Shown: one piece after another, positions 46,388 through 58,090 of the stretch
How the letters are laid out: every line of letters begins with the position of its first letter
Numbering within the stretch: the first letter of the stretch is position 1
Source: Pinus tabuliformis
Lineage: Eukaryota; Streptophyta; Pinopsida; Pinales; Pinaceae
Direction of reading: 5' to 3'
Assembly (NCBI GenBank): GCA_031772625.1
Contig: CM062812.1
Span: 726,986,300 to 727,050,299, forward strand
Length of the DNA stretch: 64,000 bases
Program-made: the position numbers and the translations under genes
Notes under the pieces: generated by a model
The model's input: the letters and a program-made list of their open reading frames with translations, nothing else
Databases searched by the model: none
Told to the model about the DNA's origin: nothing

Positions 46388-47756
46388 TGTATGGACATGC
46401 GGTCCATGCGACGGGCAAGGTGACTCCACTGTGCGAAGGACGTGCAAAATGTGAAACAAAATGAACCTTGGACGAGTTTATACGATGTTGGACGAGTTGT
46501 GAGGGTGGTTGCATGAGTTGGGCAGGCCAACCCTCCACTCAGGCGAATGCAACATGTTGAATGAGTCGACTTGGGCGTTGGGCGTGGGTCGGCCGAGTGA
46601 CATAACCTGCCACCCACCCGTATATATTGGAGGGCGTTTGGAGGCAAATGACCATCATTCGATCAAGACGAGTTCAATCAAGGAGTTTTGCGGTTGTAGA
46701 TGAACCTTCATGATGGGTAGAACTTGGGTGAGAAACTCGTGCAGAAAAGTCGGGTGAAAAACTTGGGTGAAAAACTCATGCAGAAAGCTTGGGCGAAAAA
46801 CTCGTGCAGGAAACTCGTGCAGAAAACTTGGGCGAGGTCATTCAGATAGGACTCGGGCGAGGTCGTTCAGGCAGGACTCGGGTGAGGTCATCGGGTAGGA
46901 AACTCGGGCGAGGTCATTCAGGCGAACCGGGTGAGGTCGTTCGGGCGAGCCGAGTGAGGTCGTTGGGTGACCCAGGTGAAGTCATTCGGGCGAGCCGGGT
47001 GAAGTCGTGTGGCGACCCGGGTGAGGTCATTCGGGCGAACTGGGTGAAGTTGTGTGGCGACTCAGCTGAAGTCGTGTGGCGACTCGGGTGAAGTTGTTCA
47101 AGTGAATGAGTTTGGGTGAATGGGTGGACGTGCAGACGGCCGGTCAGGTGAGGGCATGCCGAAACGAAGAATCGTGCGGATGGGCGACTTTGGTAGGGCA
47201 CGCCGTGCACGACAAAACGGTGGAAATGGTGAAGTGTTGAGGTTGTGAATGAAGGTGTGACTCGTGCGAAGGCGCCCGTGTGTGGCGACTTGGTTACGAT
47301 GAGGTGGGCCTAAGTTGGGCAAACAACACGATCGTGTGACGAGGTGAACGAAGGGTTGGTGAGTCTTGCAGTGACTGTGCGGAGGCGCCGATGAGCTGGG
47401 CAACCAAGTTTACCGAAGTTGGAAATTTGGCTAAGTGTAAATTTGGGGTTTCCCAAGATTTAACTTTTACTTATAAAAGAATATTATATATATTGATTCG
47501 GGTAGACTCATATTGCAGGGAGTTGCCCCTCCCTTTATACTGTTGTGCATTTCTATTGTATAATGCTATTTATGTGAATGTTATGGGATTTCACTGTATA
47601 AAGGACAAATATAATACTTGGTAATGAAAAATAAACTAAGTATGGAATGTTAGGCGTAGTCTACAATCGTAAGTATTAGTGAAAAGAAAACGGTTGGTAG
47701 TGTCGCACCTCGCTATAGTGCGGTTGGAAGAGTACCGCCAATGTAGGGGCGTGACA
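46388..47756 (+). repeat. 5' LTR of I with TCGGGCGA minisatellite
   Basis: 1369 bp. A TATA-like CCGTATATATTGG is near 46618. A minisatellite of about 24-27-bp units built on GAGGTCATTCGGGCGAACCG covers about 46830-47095. Long frames here are chance products of the repeats. Confidence 0.87.
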
Positions 47757-47930
47757 GGTGGTATCAGAGTTGATGATAAGGAAGCTGATCGAGTTGATGA
47801 TGAAGTGTTGAACCCACTACACTATCGTGATAGGTGGTATCAGAGCTAGTGGCGCAGAGCTGGTGCTAGTGTTGAAGCATTGAAGCTGATACACACCTGC
47901 ACTTCGTGACAGGTGGTATTAGAACTAGTG
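47750..47930 (+). other. Triplicated primer-binding-site motif of I
   Basis: CGTGACAGGTGGTATCAGAG at the LTR edge (47750) recurs as CGTGATAGGTGGTATCAGAG (47826) and CGTGACAGGTGGTATTAGAA (47905), spaced 76 and 79 bp apart. Each copy includes the last bases of the LTR plus the primer site. Confidence 0.85.
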
Positions 47931-50213
47931 AACTGAATCAAGGAACTGATTCTACGAAGACCGAAGACTTGAGAGGGAGTTCAAGTTTTGCAGGTGATAG
48001 GTGGAATATCAGGGTGATTCAGGTGAACGGTGAAACAGGTTTAGGAGAGGAGAAGCTTAGTGCTTGCGCCAAGCTGAACGACAAGGCATGGCAGGTTTGG
48101 AAGAATGCGAAGGGAAGCTCTTACTTACCTTATACAGGTTGAAGCGGATGAAATAAGGGAACCGTCAGATTCGAAAGGAACTTGAAGTCTTGGAAAAGAA
48201 TGTTGAAGAAAAACTTCTTCAACTTGGTTGGACAATGGAGCAGGATGAAGTTGCAGATTGTGCTGACAAGGAAGAGGAACCCGTGATAGTTGAAGATGTT
48301 GCAGATGTGATAACAATGGAGGATGAACTTGAGATTGATCAAGTTGGACTAGGATCATGCAGTTTGCAGACATGGATGGATGGGGATACTCACATGGAGG
48401 AGCCTCATGATGATGATGTAAGTACTATTGATACTTGTGTTTCACTTCAGCATTTGGTAGATGGACCGTATGCAGGGAAGGGAAAAATCAGTTTGTCGAT
48501 GCTAGGGAGGATCTTACCATGGATGTCTACAATGAGACCTTGTATGGAGAAGCAAGGATTGTTGACTGTTGCAGGACTTGTTGGGGTTGTTTGTGACCTT
48601 ATGGTAGAGGGTACAAAGGACCGTGACAAGGGAGGAACATGATGATCATTGCCGAAGATTGGGTCATGCTTTAGCCACATGGAGAATTGGCTAAGTGCTT
48701 GGCATGACTCATGGACAGATTGAAGGGCACACACTTGAGTTGCTTGGGTGGACTTCTCATGTCCGAGACCAAGAGATAGTATTGGTGGAACCTTTAGTGG
48801 GGGACCTATGTTGGAAGGGACTCATGATGATGATATGGTTGGGTAACCGAGTTCACTAGACCGAAGATTGCAGACTTAGATGAGGATGACTGATTGTTGT
48901 GATGGGTCTACTTGGTTGGACTACATGGACAACTTAGTCATGGACATCAGGTTGAAGACATGGAGCATGGCAGTCTTATGCAGGGACATTATGCAGGAGC
49001 ACTTATAGAGATGTCATATGGGTATCCAATGAGGAGTGCCAAGGAAAGGATGTTGTGCAGGTAGATTTGCTAGTGTGACATGGAGATGGTTTATTTATGA
49101 GTTGATGGAGAGGCTGTGCACTCTTGTACAACAAGGCCATGGACACGGATGGAGTTGTGAGCAGACTATGGAGCATTCCTACAACATGGAGAGCTAAGGC
49201 ATCTTGCAGAGACCTTTGGGCTGAGACTTGTATGCTTGCTAGAGTGTTGGTTGGAGATGACTCATGGAGCTCATGATGACATGAGGTTGTGACTTTTAGG
49301 AACTTCATACATGGTGGAATTGGAGGATTTGACGCATTGAGGAGCTGAGGTCAGAGACTTTGATGCAGAATGGGATGCATACTTCTGAGTACATGTATGG
49401 GTGTGGCTTGGAAGAGTGACTTGATGTGGAGGATTGATATGAGACACTTTGGGCATGGGTTGAGCCGAGACTTAACCACTTTTGATACATGGGAGCTAAT
49501 TGATCTATGATCATGGGTAGCACATGGATAGATGAGACTAGTGTATACTTGTTTCTATGGCAGACTTGAGGGATGGCACATTACAGATATGAAGTATGTT
49601 GCTTCATGGACCTGGATGTGGCACATCGAGAGTCGGGAGATGATCTCTTCCTTTGAGGAGATGGATGTTTTGCAGATGGATGATGATGTTGGATAGAAAA
49701 CATCATGGACATCATGTTGCAGACGAGATGGAGATTACTTCATGGACCTGAGCATGGCTTACTTATATGGAGATGGATTCTTGATCAAGTTGAGGATGGG
49801 ACAGGATGTTCAGAGAAACGACTGATGGTGTCATGAGGATGTTCACTCTCATGGGTTGAGCACGATAGTTGGACTGATCACCCGACTAGTTCAAACATGG
49901 GGACTGGTAGTGCACAGAAATGTGTTAGCATTATGTTGGAATATCATGGCAGCAATTCACATGAGGACGACACATGATGAGGTTGACACGAGATGTTGGA
50001 GGAAGCATGTAGCTTGAGATGGAGGGGCCAACCTTCCACGATGGGGAACAACATGTGGAGGTTGTGACAGGGTGGTTGATGGTCATGGATTGAGATGATT
50101 TCCGATATATGACATACCAATGGGGTGTATACCCTGGTATGGCGATCTTTGTGACAGGTGGTTGTCGGGATGAGGTATTGTCAAGGATGGCAATGACTTC
50201 AACTAAGGGAGGA
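47931..50213 (+). other. I interior, unknown
   Basis: One open stretch (48190-48642, 150 residues) is acidic (EQDEVADCADKEEEPVIVED) with a more hydrophobic end and no recognised domain. The rest is G/A-rich with repeated GGA, ATGG and TTGGA words and no gag or pol signal. It ends in the purine tract at 50201-50213. Confidence 0.45.
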
Positions 50214-51628
50214 TGTATGGACCCGCGGTCCATGCAACGGTTAGGGCAACTGCACCGTGCGAAGGACGTGCGAAATGTGAAATGAAATGAACCTTGGATG
50301 AGTTTATACGATGTTGGGCAAGTTGTGAGGGTGGTCCCATGATTTGGGCAGGCCGACCCTCCCCTCGGGTGAAGGCAACATGTTGAACAAGTCAGCTTGG
50401 GCGCTAGTCGGTCGGGTGACATAACCCACCACCTGCCTGTATATATTGGACGACGTTTAGAGGAAAAAGACCATCATTCGATCAACACGAGTTCAAACAA
50501 GGAATTCTGTAGTTGCAAATGAACCCGCATGACAGGTAGAACTTGAGTGAGAAACTCATGCAAAAAAGTCAGGTGAAAAACTCGGGTGAGAAACTCGGGT
50601 GAAAAAATTGTGCAGAAAACTTGGGTGAAAAACTCGTGCAAGAAACTCGTACAGAAAACTCGGGTGAGGTCACAGGCATAACTCAGGCGAGGTCATTTAG
50701 GCAGGACTCGGGCAAGGTCATTTAGGCAGGACTCGGGCGAGGTCGTCGGGTAGGAAACTCGGGCAAGGTCATTCGAGCGAACCGGGTGAGGTCATTCGGG
50801 TGAGCCGAATGAGGTCATCGGGCGACCTGGGTGAAGTCATTCGGCGACCCGAGTGAAGTCATGTCGTGACCCGGTGAGGTCGTTCGGGTGAACCAGGTGA
50901 AGTCGTGTGGCGACCCGGGTGAAGTCGTGTGGCGACTCGGGTGAAGTTTTTCAGGTGAACGTGTTTGGGTGAATGGGCGGACGAGCGGACGTGCGAATGA
51001 GCGGCTGGGAGAGGGCGCGCCGTGCACGCCGAAATGAAGAATCATGCGGATGGGTGACTTGGGTAGGGTGCGCAGTGCATGAAAAAACGGTGGAAATGGT
51101 GAAGTGTTGAGGTTGTGAACGAAGGTGTGACTCGTGCGAAGGCGCCTGTGTGTGGCGACTTGGTTATGACAAGGCACGCCCAAGTTGGGCAAACAACACG
51201 ATCGTGCGACGAGGTGAATGAAGGGTTGGTGAGTCTTGCGGCGATCATGCGGAGGTGCCGACGAGCTAGGAAACAAAGTTTGCTGAAGTTGGAAATTTGG
51301 CTAACTGTAAATTTAGGGTTTCCCAAGATTTAACTTGTACTTATAAAGGAAGATTATATATATATTGATTCGGGCAGACTCATATTGCAGGGAGTTGCCC
51401 CTCCCTTTATACTGTTGTGCATTTCTATTGTATAATGTTGTTTATGTGAATGTTATGGGCTTTCACTATATAAAGGACAAATATAATAACTGGTAATGAA
51501 AAATAAACTAAGTATGGAATGTTAGGCCTAGTCTACAATTGTAAGTATTGGTGAAAAGAAAATGGTTGGTAGTGCCGCACCTCGCTATAGTGCAGTTGGA
51601 AGAGTACCTCCAATGTAGGGGCATGACA
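50214..51628 (+). repeat. 3' LTR of I
   Basis: 1415 bp, aligned with 46388-47756 over its length. The TCGGGCGA-type minisatellite covers about 50655-50945. Confidence 0.87.
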
Positions 51629-51951
51629 TAAGGGGCTAGATGGGGGTGGCATCTCAAGACGATCATCATCATCCTGGAATCACTCAAAAAATTCATACAA
51701 AAAAAAACATGGAGGAAGCTTGCGATCCGTATGCTTCATACTCCGAGGCTTGATGCTTTGTACAACCGAAGCATCGTTTGAAGTGTGCTTTGGTCACATG
51801 CTTCCGAAATTTCCAGGAAGCATGTTTATTAGCCCAAAACATGTTTCAGTTTTTTCGAAACGTGCTTCGGACGGCACTTCCCCCACGCATCCATACAGAT
51901 TACGGATCATGGTTTTGATCCCGAGGGGGCGGGACGTTTCCTGCAACACTG

Positions 51952-52231
51952 ATCTATAGTAGTCATTTGATCTTTTTGACTCATTAAACTTAAAAGATCA
52001 TTCGAGCACTTGTCCTTTCGAGCTCGCTTCCAATCGAAAGTGATAGATTCGTCTTTGTTTCTTTCTCAACTCTTAAAAAATGAAAGAACATCAATCTTTT
52101 ATGTATCTTAATAAATTATTTCCCACAATCCAAAACATCCTGTTAGTCTTTTTTACCAAATCGTGAGTTCCCTTAAAAGGACATTTTTAAAGCCTTGAAG
52201 TTATTTATTTGTCGACTAACACAAGGTCATC
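51952..52231 (+). other. F leader, right part
   Basis: The stretch from the J target duplication to the first gag ATG. AT-rich, with no other signal. Confidence 0.55.
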
Positions 52232-55200
52232 GTGGCTAAACCATCTGGTTCACCCAATTCCTCTCCCTCTCCTCCGTCTGAAATATTGTCTGAGGAGATG
52301 TTCCCTGAGTTATCAGAGTCACTTGAGGACCAAAATGTTGAACTCATAATTGTTTTTAGTGTTCAACCATTGTCATCTCATCCTCCGCCTACTTTCGATT
52401 TAGGTTCATCAGCTAATCTTGGACTGGAATCTCCAGATAATCCCATTCAAACTCCAAAGGACTCACCGACCACTGACAGTTAGCTTGGACTGGTTATCTA
52501 TCCTTCGAAACCTCTGTTTGACGTTGTTGAGATATCACCATAGTGTCCTTACAGTTCGTACGACCAACTAGGTGTTCCTTTGGAAGTATCCCCTAGCACA
52601 CGTTCAGCCATTCATCATTGTTTGTTTACAAACATGGAACCTGAAGGTGATGCTCCAATCACTTCTCCGAATGAGTCTGAAGTTTCTACTCCGCACATTA
52701 TTGAGGGAGAAGAATCGCAATTGCAGTTTCCTCCCAAGGGTTTCCCTTATTCAGACAGTATTCCTGCCAACTTTCCACCCAGCTATGTGTCTTTAGGACA
52801 CTTAGTTTCAAGCACACCTAGTGCCTCATCACTCTACCATAATCTTGTTTGGGGCTCAAGTGTCAGGCCTACGTCAAGTCCGTTCTTCACAAACATGACC
52901 TCCCAACCAGTTGTTACTTCGATCTTGATGCAACCCACCATCCCGAATAGTATTGTATCATCAATCCTGGTTACACGTCAGTCACAACCGATGGTTTCAA
53001 AGATTGTTTCTGTTAGTTCTTTTGTCCCATTAGTCAATGGCCAGGTTGTGCTACATCTTGGGGGGAAGAACCTGAATGTTTGTATGGTGTCAGCTGCCAC
53101 TAATGTGAGCAACTCACAAGCTCACATGCTTGGTATAAACCAACCCTCTTCTAGTATTATTTATAACCCTACTAACCCCACTGGATCAAGAAATTTCCAG
53201 TACCAATAGGTTCAAAATCTTGGTGGTCCGTCTAGATTGAGCAATGTTCAGTATCAGTAGCCCTATGGGGCTCAAGTCCAATACCAAAATCCTTACGTTA
53301 CATGTAGTTCTCAAGGATTGGTTAATCAACCTTACACCCTCCAAACTAGGCAGTACATCCAGCCTGGCTACAACTAGATTCAGTTCAAAAATTTCTTAGG
53401 CATTGCTCAAGTTCCCTTGCAACAACAAGGACAACTTTTGCACCAACGAGGGAATCCTTTATTACCGGAAGGGCAACCTTTGTTCTAGCAAGGGTTTTCT
53501 ATGCAACAATAAAGGCAGATTATCCTGCAGCAAGGTCACCTGCAACAACCGCAAGGTCAATCCTTTCAACAGTTGCAGCATGCCACACAATAGTAGATGC
53601 AATATGCTCTGCATACCTCTTAACCCATACCCTCATAGTACCAACCTCTGTAGCCCCAGGGACAAATTTTGCAACTGCAAGGTCAATCCTTGCAACAACA
53701 AAACAAACCCAGGCAACAACAACCCTTGTATACATATCAACAAGGTCAACCCTTGTAGGGACAGGGTCAAGGTCAAAACCTGCAACAACAGATGTAGAAT
53801 CCTCTTGCCCAGTGTCAACAGGTTCATAATACTACTGACCAAGGGCACCAAGTACAAAACCCCTATGTTTAAGGGAAAAAAATGTATCAACCTTATGCCC
53901 AAGGACTATAGGTCCAAAACCCTCTTGTTTAGGGACAACAGGCCCAAAAACCCTATGTTACAGGACAACAAGTCCCATATCCATATCTCCATGGTCAACA
54001 GGCTAAAAAACCTTTTAACCCACATGTTGCCTATCAGCAACCTGTGCTTAGATAGTTTCAGGGTATTCAAGGTCTGAATCCTCCCTTTGGTCAAGGTAAT
54101 CCACAATGGGGGTAGCCTCAGATGCCATATGGCCAAAATCCCCCACTGAGGGGCCAAAATCCTTACTAGTAGGGATGGGCTCCTCCTTATGGGCCTGCTT
54201 ATCAACCTCCCATGCCTTTCAACACTCAATTACCATTCTTGGCTACACTTGAGTTGCCAGATGTGTCACGTCTTACGAATGATTTGATCCTTCATTCACC
54301 ATACTGGCATCTGGTGCCATCCAAGATACCAAGTGATTGCCCAAAGTTTGATGGAAAAGATAAAGAAGGTCCTCAGGCCCATCTGATGACATATCACCTC
54401 TCGTGCTCGTCAAACTCGTACGTGGATGATTCCATTCGTCTTCGTCTTTTCCAACGAAACCTCATGGGTGGTGTAGTGAAATGTTATATCGAGCTACCTC
54501 GAAGTACTTTCCATGACTTTAATTCATTATGCCTTTTCAACTGCCAGTTCATTATCAAACTAGCACCTATTTTCTCACATCGCTTAAGCAAGAAACTGTG
54601 ATGCACATCTCTAATCATAGCTATGAATGTAGACATAGATGTTGCATGATCAAGTTGGAGATAGCTGATCAGTTTCTCACTGAATGGTTTACCAAATCAT
54701 TCGTAGACCCAATTGCTTACCATATAGCTATGGGTGGATGCATCACTTAAGAGCAAGCCATTGCTCGTGCCCAGTACTTGGATCTGGTCTACTCTTAGTC
54801 TGGCACCTTATACGAGTTGTTACCCAATGCTCTGTGGCCATCATCGATCCCGCAGCATCGAAGTCACCAGCTGTTCCTCTCGTTGATGGAGTTATTGGTT
54901 GAGTACCCTAGATCCCAACTAAAACTTCTTCCAAACAGAAGTCGGTTTCGAATGTTGCTCCTAATAGTCCATCTCAAAATCAGCCAGGCCCTGGTAAAAC
55001 CTCGAAGGTCCACACTGTCTAGTCTACCGCACCGGACAAATCCTCAAAAGGAAAAAAGAAAGGCAAAGGAAGAGCTAAAGTCGATGCCTCGAAACAGGGT
55101 CCCCCCAAATTGTCTGTTGGCGAATCTTCGCAATAGAAACCTAAGTATCCCTGGCTCATTTGCGAGGAGGATCACTATATTAAGGATTGTCCACGACGAT

Positions 55201-55300
55201 CCGAAGTTAGTCACCAACTCAAAGGGACTCCTGTTGTTCTTAAAGAGCCATTTCCATCTCAGCAAACTCAAATGGTAGACCAACCCCGATCTGCTTCCTC
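52232..55300 (+). pseudogene. F gag remnant
   Basis: The likely start is MAKPSGSPNSSPSPPSE at 52232. A long Ser/Pro-rich then glutamine-rich low-complexity part (CAA/CAG-rich DNA, about 53250-54100) precedes the Tat gag core at 54212 onward: LELPDVSRLTNDLI, IPSDCPKFDGKDKEGPQAHL, YVDDSIRLRLFQRNL. Later come DQFLTEWFTKSFVDPIAYHI and a knuckle-like CEEDHYIKDCPR near 55160. The core is typical of Tat/Ogre-like elements. The frame is broken repeatedly. Confidence 0.82.
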
Positions 55301-56640
55301 TGGATCTCAAGTGTTCATGATGAGCACGCCCATTAATGTGGCTACCCGATCGAAATATTATCAAACTCCAGCTCTGGTAACTAGGAAAGAAATAGAAGTT
55401 GCACCTTCCTCTTCTACCCCGAGTTCTGGCCCTCTATAAATCAAGCACCCTAACTATGATTCCACCACATGGCCACCCTCTCGAGGTGTGCTACGAAAAT
55501 CCTCCTATAATCCCATCGCTTGAGCCGCTCAACACTACAATATTTTTGAATATTTGGCCCAGGCATCGTCAGCTATGTCGGCTCTCGAGGTACTCCAAAG
55601 CTGCCCATCGCAATGGAAATATTTTTTGTCGGCTATCGGGGGCATTGATCCCACCGATTCTAATTTCATATGTTTCGATCTGGAGAACCATGTTCCACAA
55701 CTCCCTCATTAGATTTCCTTTCTTATTGAGGTAATCATTAATGAGAAGGCCATCCACCACATTGTCATCATTGAAGGTGCTTCCACCTGCGTCATGTCAA
55801 TTCCCTGTTGGAAGGCTATTGGTTCCCTTGCACTGAACCAGTCTCCGAACACTTTGGAAGCTTTCGATGAGTGTGATTTGCGACCCTTTAGTGTCTTACC
55901 CAACCTTGCCATCACCCTGCAAGGCAAGACAATGTAAGTCGAAGTAGAGATTGTTGACGCCAATCTTAATTATAATCTTCTACTCGGACGAATTTGGATT
56001 CATGACATGCATGTTGTGGCCTCCTCTTTGTTTCGCATGATTCATTTTCCCCATCAAGGGAAAATTGTCACCATTGATCAGCTGTCTTTCTTTGCCTCTT
56101 CCTCCTCAGATGGAAATGTTCCATACGTCAAGCACTCTAGTGCTCCCTATGAGAGTGTGGGGGTAGGTCTCTTCAAAGATTCTACCTTAATGGGAATTAT
56201 TCCACTCCCACCTCCTCATGTTGCCACTGTCAACATGGTCTCGGTCAAATTTGATCCTTGGGTCATACTTGCACTAGATCTTGTTGATGCTTGGGGTGAG
56301 GTCATGCCGCTTAGTCCCGTTGAAGTCAATTACGTGGAAATTGTTTCGGCTTCGAACTTCGCATCCTCTAATTCCCATATGTCGAAGACCTCTCTTGATA
56401 TGTATTCTCAATTCCCCCTGGTTTGGAACTTTCGAATCGTCTGATCCCTTAGCCAAGACCTTCCTCGCCGATGAAGGTATCATGGAAATCATGTCTCTCG
56501 AGGAACCACCATCGATCAATACTCATCATCGCTTCTTGTTCCTGCCTCGCCCGACGGTCATGTCTACCGCTTTCGAAGAGTGATCTTCTCCATTTCTGCC
56601 ATCGATTGTTACTCATGAAGTATTACCCAAACAATGTCGA
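55301..56640 (+). pseudogene. F protease region remnant
   Basis: Plus-strand pieces include GASTCVMSIPCWKAIGS near 55785 and LNYNLLLGRIWIHDM near 55970-56010, the two halves of a degenerate Tat aspartic protease. Connector sequence runs to the RT domain. Confidence 0.65.
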
Positions 56641-56755
56641 TTGAAATTTCTATCAAACCCAATTTCATCAAACACGTTCATATTGGGGTATCTTGTTCTC
56701 AGGATGAGAACAAGACATATACTCGTCTATTTCAAGAATTTCTTGATTTGTTTCT

Positions 56756-58090
56756 ATGGTATTACGAATAAATGCCTGACATCAATCCTATCATTGTGGT
56801 GCATGAAATACCAAAGTATCCGCATGTGAAGTCCGTTTGCCAACAGCTTTGCCCAATGCACCCTAGGAAGGTCATTGTTATTAAGGGTGAAGTCGAAAAG
56901 CTTCTCAAAGCTGGGTTTATTTACCCCATCCCCTTTACAGACTGGGTGTCCAATATTGTCCCGGTGACTAAAAAACAAGGCACGATCTACGTTTCCATGG
57001 ATTATCGAGATCTTAATCGTCCTTGTCCTAAAGACAACTATCCTACTCCCTTCATTGATCAAATCATTGATGAATGTGCCGGGAGGGAGATATTTTTCTT
57101 TATGGATGATTTTTCTAGTTATAACTAGATTAATATCGCACCAACTGACTAAGAAAAGACAACCTTTATTTGCCCCTGGGGTATGTTCGGGTACAAGAAG
57201 CTCCATTTCATCCTAAAAAATGCTAGATCCACATTTCAACGGGAAATGTCCTATGCATTTCATGATGTTCACAACATTGTCCAGCCTTACTTGGATGACC
57301 TCCTTGCCCATTCTCATAAATGCCAAGATCACCCATACCATCTTCGGCAGATTTTTCTACGCTGCAGACACTATAACATTCAGTTAAATCCACACAAATG
57401 TTTTTTTTGTGTGGAATTAGGATGACTCCTCAGCTTCATCATTTCTAGGGATGGGATTCGTCTGGATCCACTAAAAGTCGAGGCCATTGTAAATCTACCC
57501 CCTCCATCTTCACTGCACCAACTCTAGAGCCTGCAAGGAAAGGCCAACTTTCTCCGTCATTTTATACCCAAATATGTTGAGCTAGCTATAGGATTTACCC
57601 AGTTGCTCAAACAAGGAACACCCTTTGTGTGGGACGAGGTGGCCCAAAAATATTTTGATGATCTTAAGGTCGTCCTCATAAATGCTCCTCTATTGCATCC
57701 ACCGGACTATTATCGAGATTACTTCCTTTACCTAGTCGCAACCCCTAGCACTATTGCTATGGTGTTGGTTCAAGACGACGACGAAGGTGGCGAACATGTG
57801 ATCTACTAACTTAGTCGGAATCTCCTCGACACTAAAATGCGTTATGCACATGTCGAGAAGTTGGCTTTGGTTAGCATTCAAGCTGTTCAATTTTTTCGGC
57901 ACTATATTCTTTTACGTACGACTGTAGTGATTTTGACTGCAACCTTATGACCTATATCCTGACTCGTTAGTTGCTAGGGGGCAAGTATTCTAAATGGATT
58001 TTCATGCTACAAGAATTCAATTTGGTCTTCACTACAACCAAATCTAAGAAGTCACTTGTTTTCGTGGAATTGATTTGTTCCCTTCCCTCC
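56756..58090 (+). pseudogene. F RT-RNase H remnant, tandem copy 1
   Basis: RT motifs: EVEKLLKAGFIYPIPFTDWV, VPVTKKQGTIYVSMDYRDLN, and VQPYLDDLLAHSH with catalytic YLDD. The connection region (QGKANFLRHFIPKY type) and RNase H start (YRDYFLYLVATPSTIAMVLV) follow. The next 1.33 kb repeats the segment. Confidence 0.87.

Larger units (their letters stand above)
46388..51628 (+). mobile_element. Non-autonomous LTR element I, inserted in J
   Basis: LTRs are 46388-47756 and 50214-51628, starting TGTATGGAC and ending CATGACA/CGTGACA. The flanks caagg (46383-46387) and taagg (51629-51633) are a near-perfect 5-bp target duplication. A tRNA-Met primer site (TGGTATCAGAG) follows the 5' LTR and AACTAAGGGAGGA precedes the 3' LTR. 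The 2.46-kb interior has no gag or pol. The LTRs differ by roughly 10 percent or more by eye, so I is fairly old although it lies inside J and F. Confidence 0.88.
45689..51951. mobile_element. hAT-like DNA transposon J, split by I
   Basis: Terminal inverted repeats CAATGTTGCATGAAGCG (45689-45705) and, on the minus strand, CAGTGTTGCAGGAAACG (51951-51935) match at 14 of 17. The 8-bp flanks atccagag (45681-45688) and atctatag (51952-51959) match at 6 of 8, a decayed hAT-type target duplication. Without I, J is about 1.0 kb, so it is non-autonomous. GAAGC/GCTTC motifs are dense near the right end (51715-51875), as in hAT subterminal regions. A short minus-strand acidic and Ser/Pro-rich frame on both sides of I could be a transposase tail, but no hAT domain is recognisable. 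Confidence 0.68.

Noticed and set aside
46830-47095. CRISPR-like repeat array in element I
   Set aside because: Units are contiguous and degenerate, with no unique spacers, and they lie in a plant LTR. It is a minisatellite.
53403-54077. A cysteine- and asparagine-rich protein
   Set aside because: It is the out-of-frame reading of CAA-rich DNA in the glutamine-rich part of F gag.
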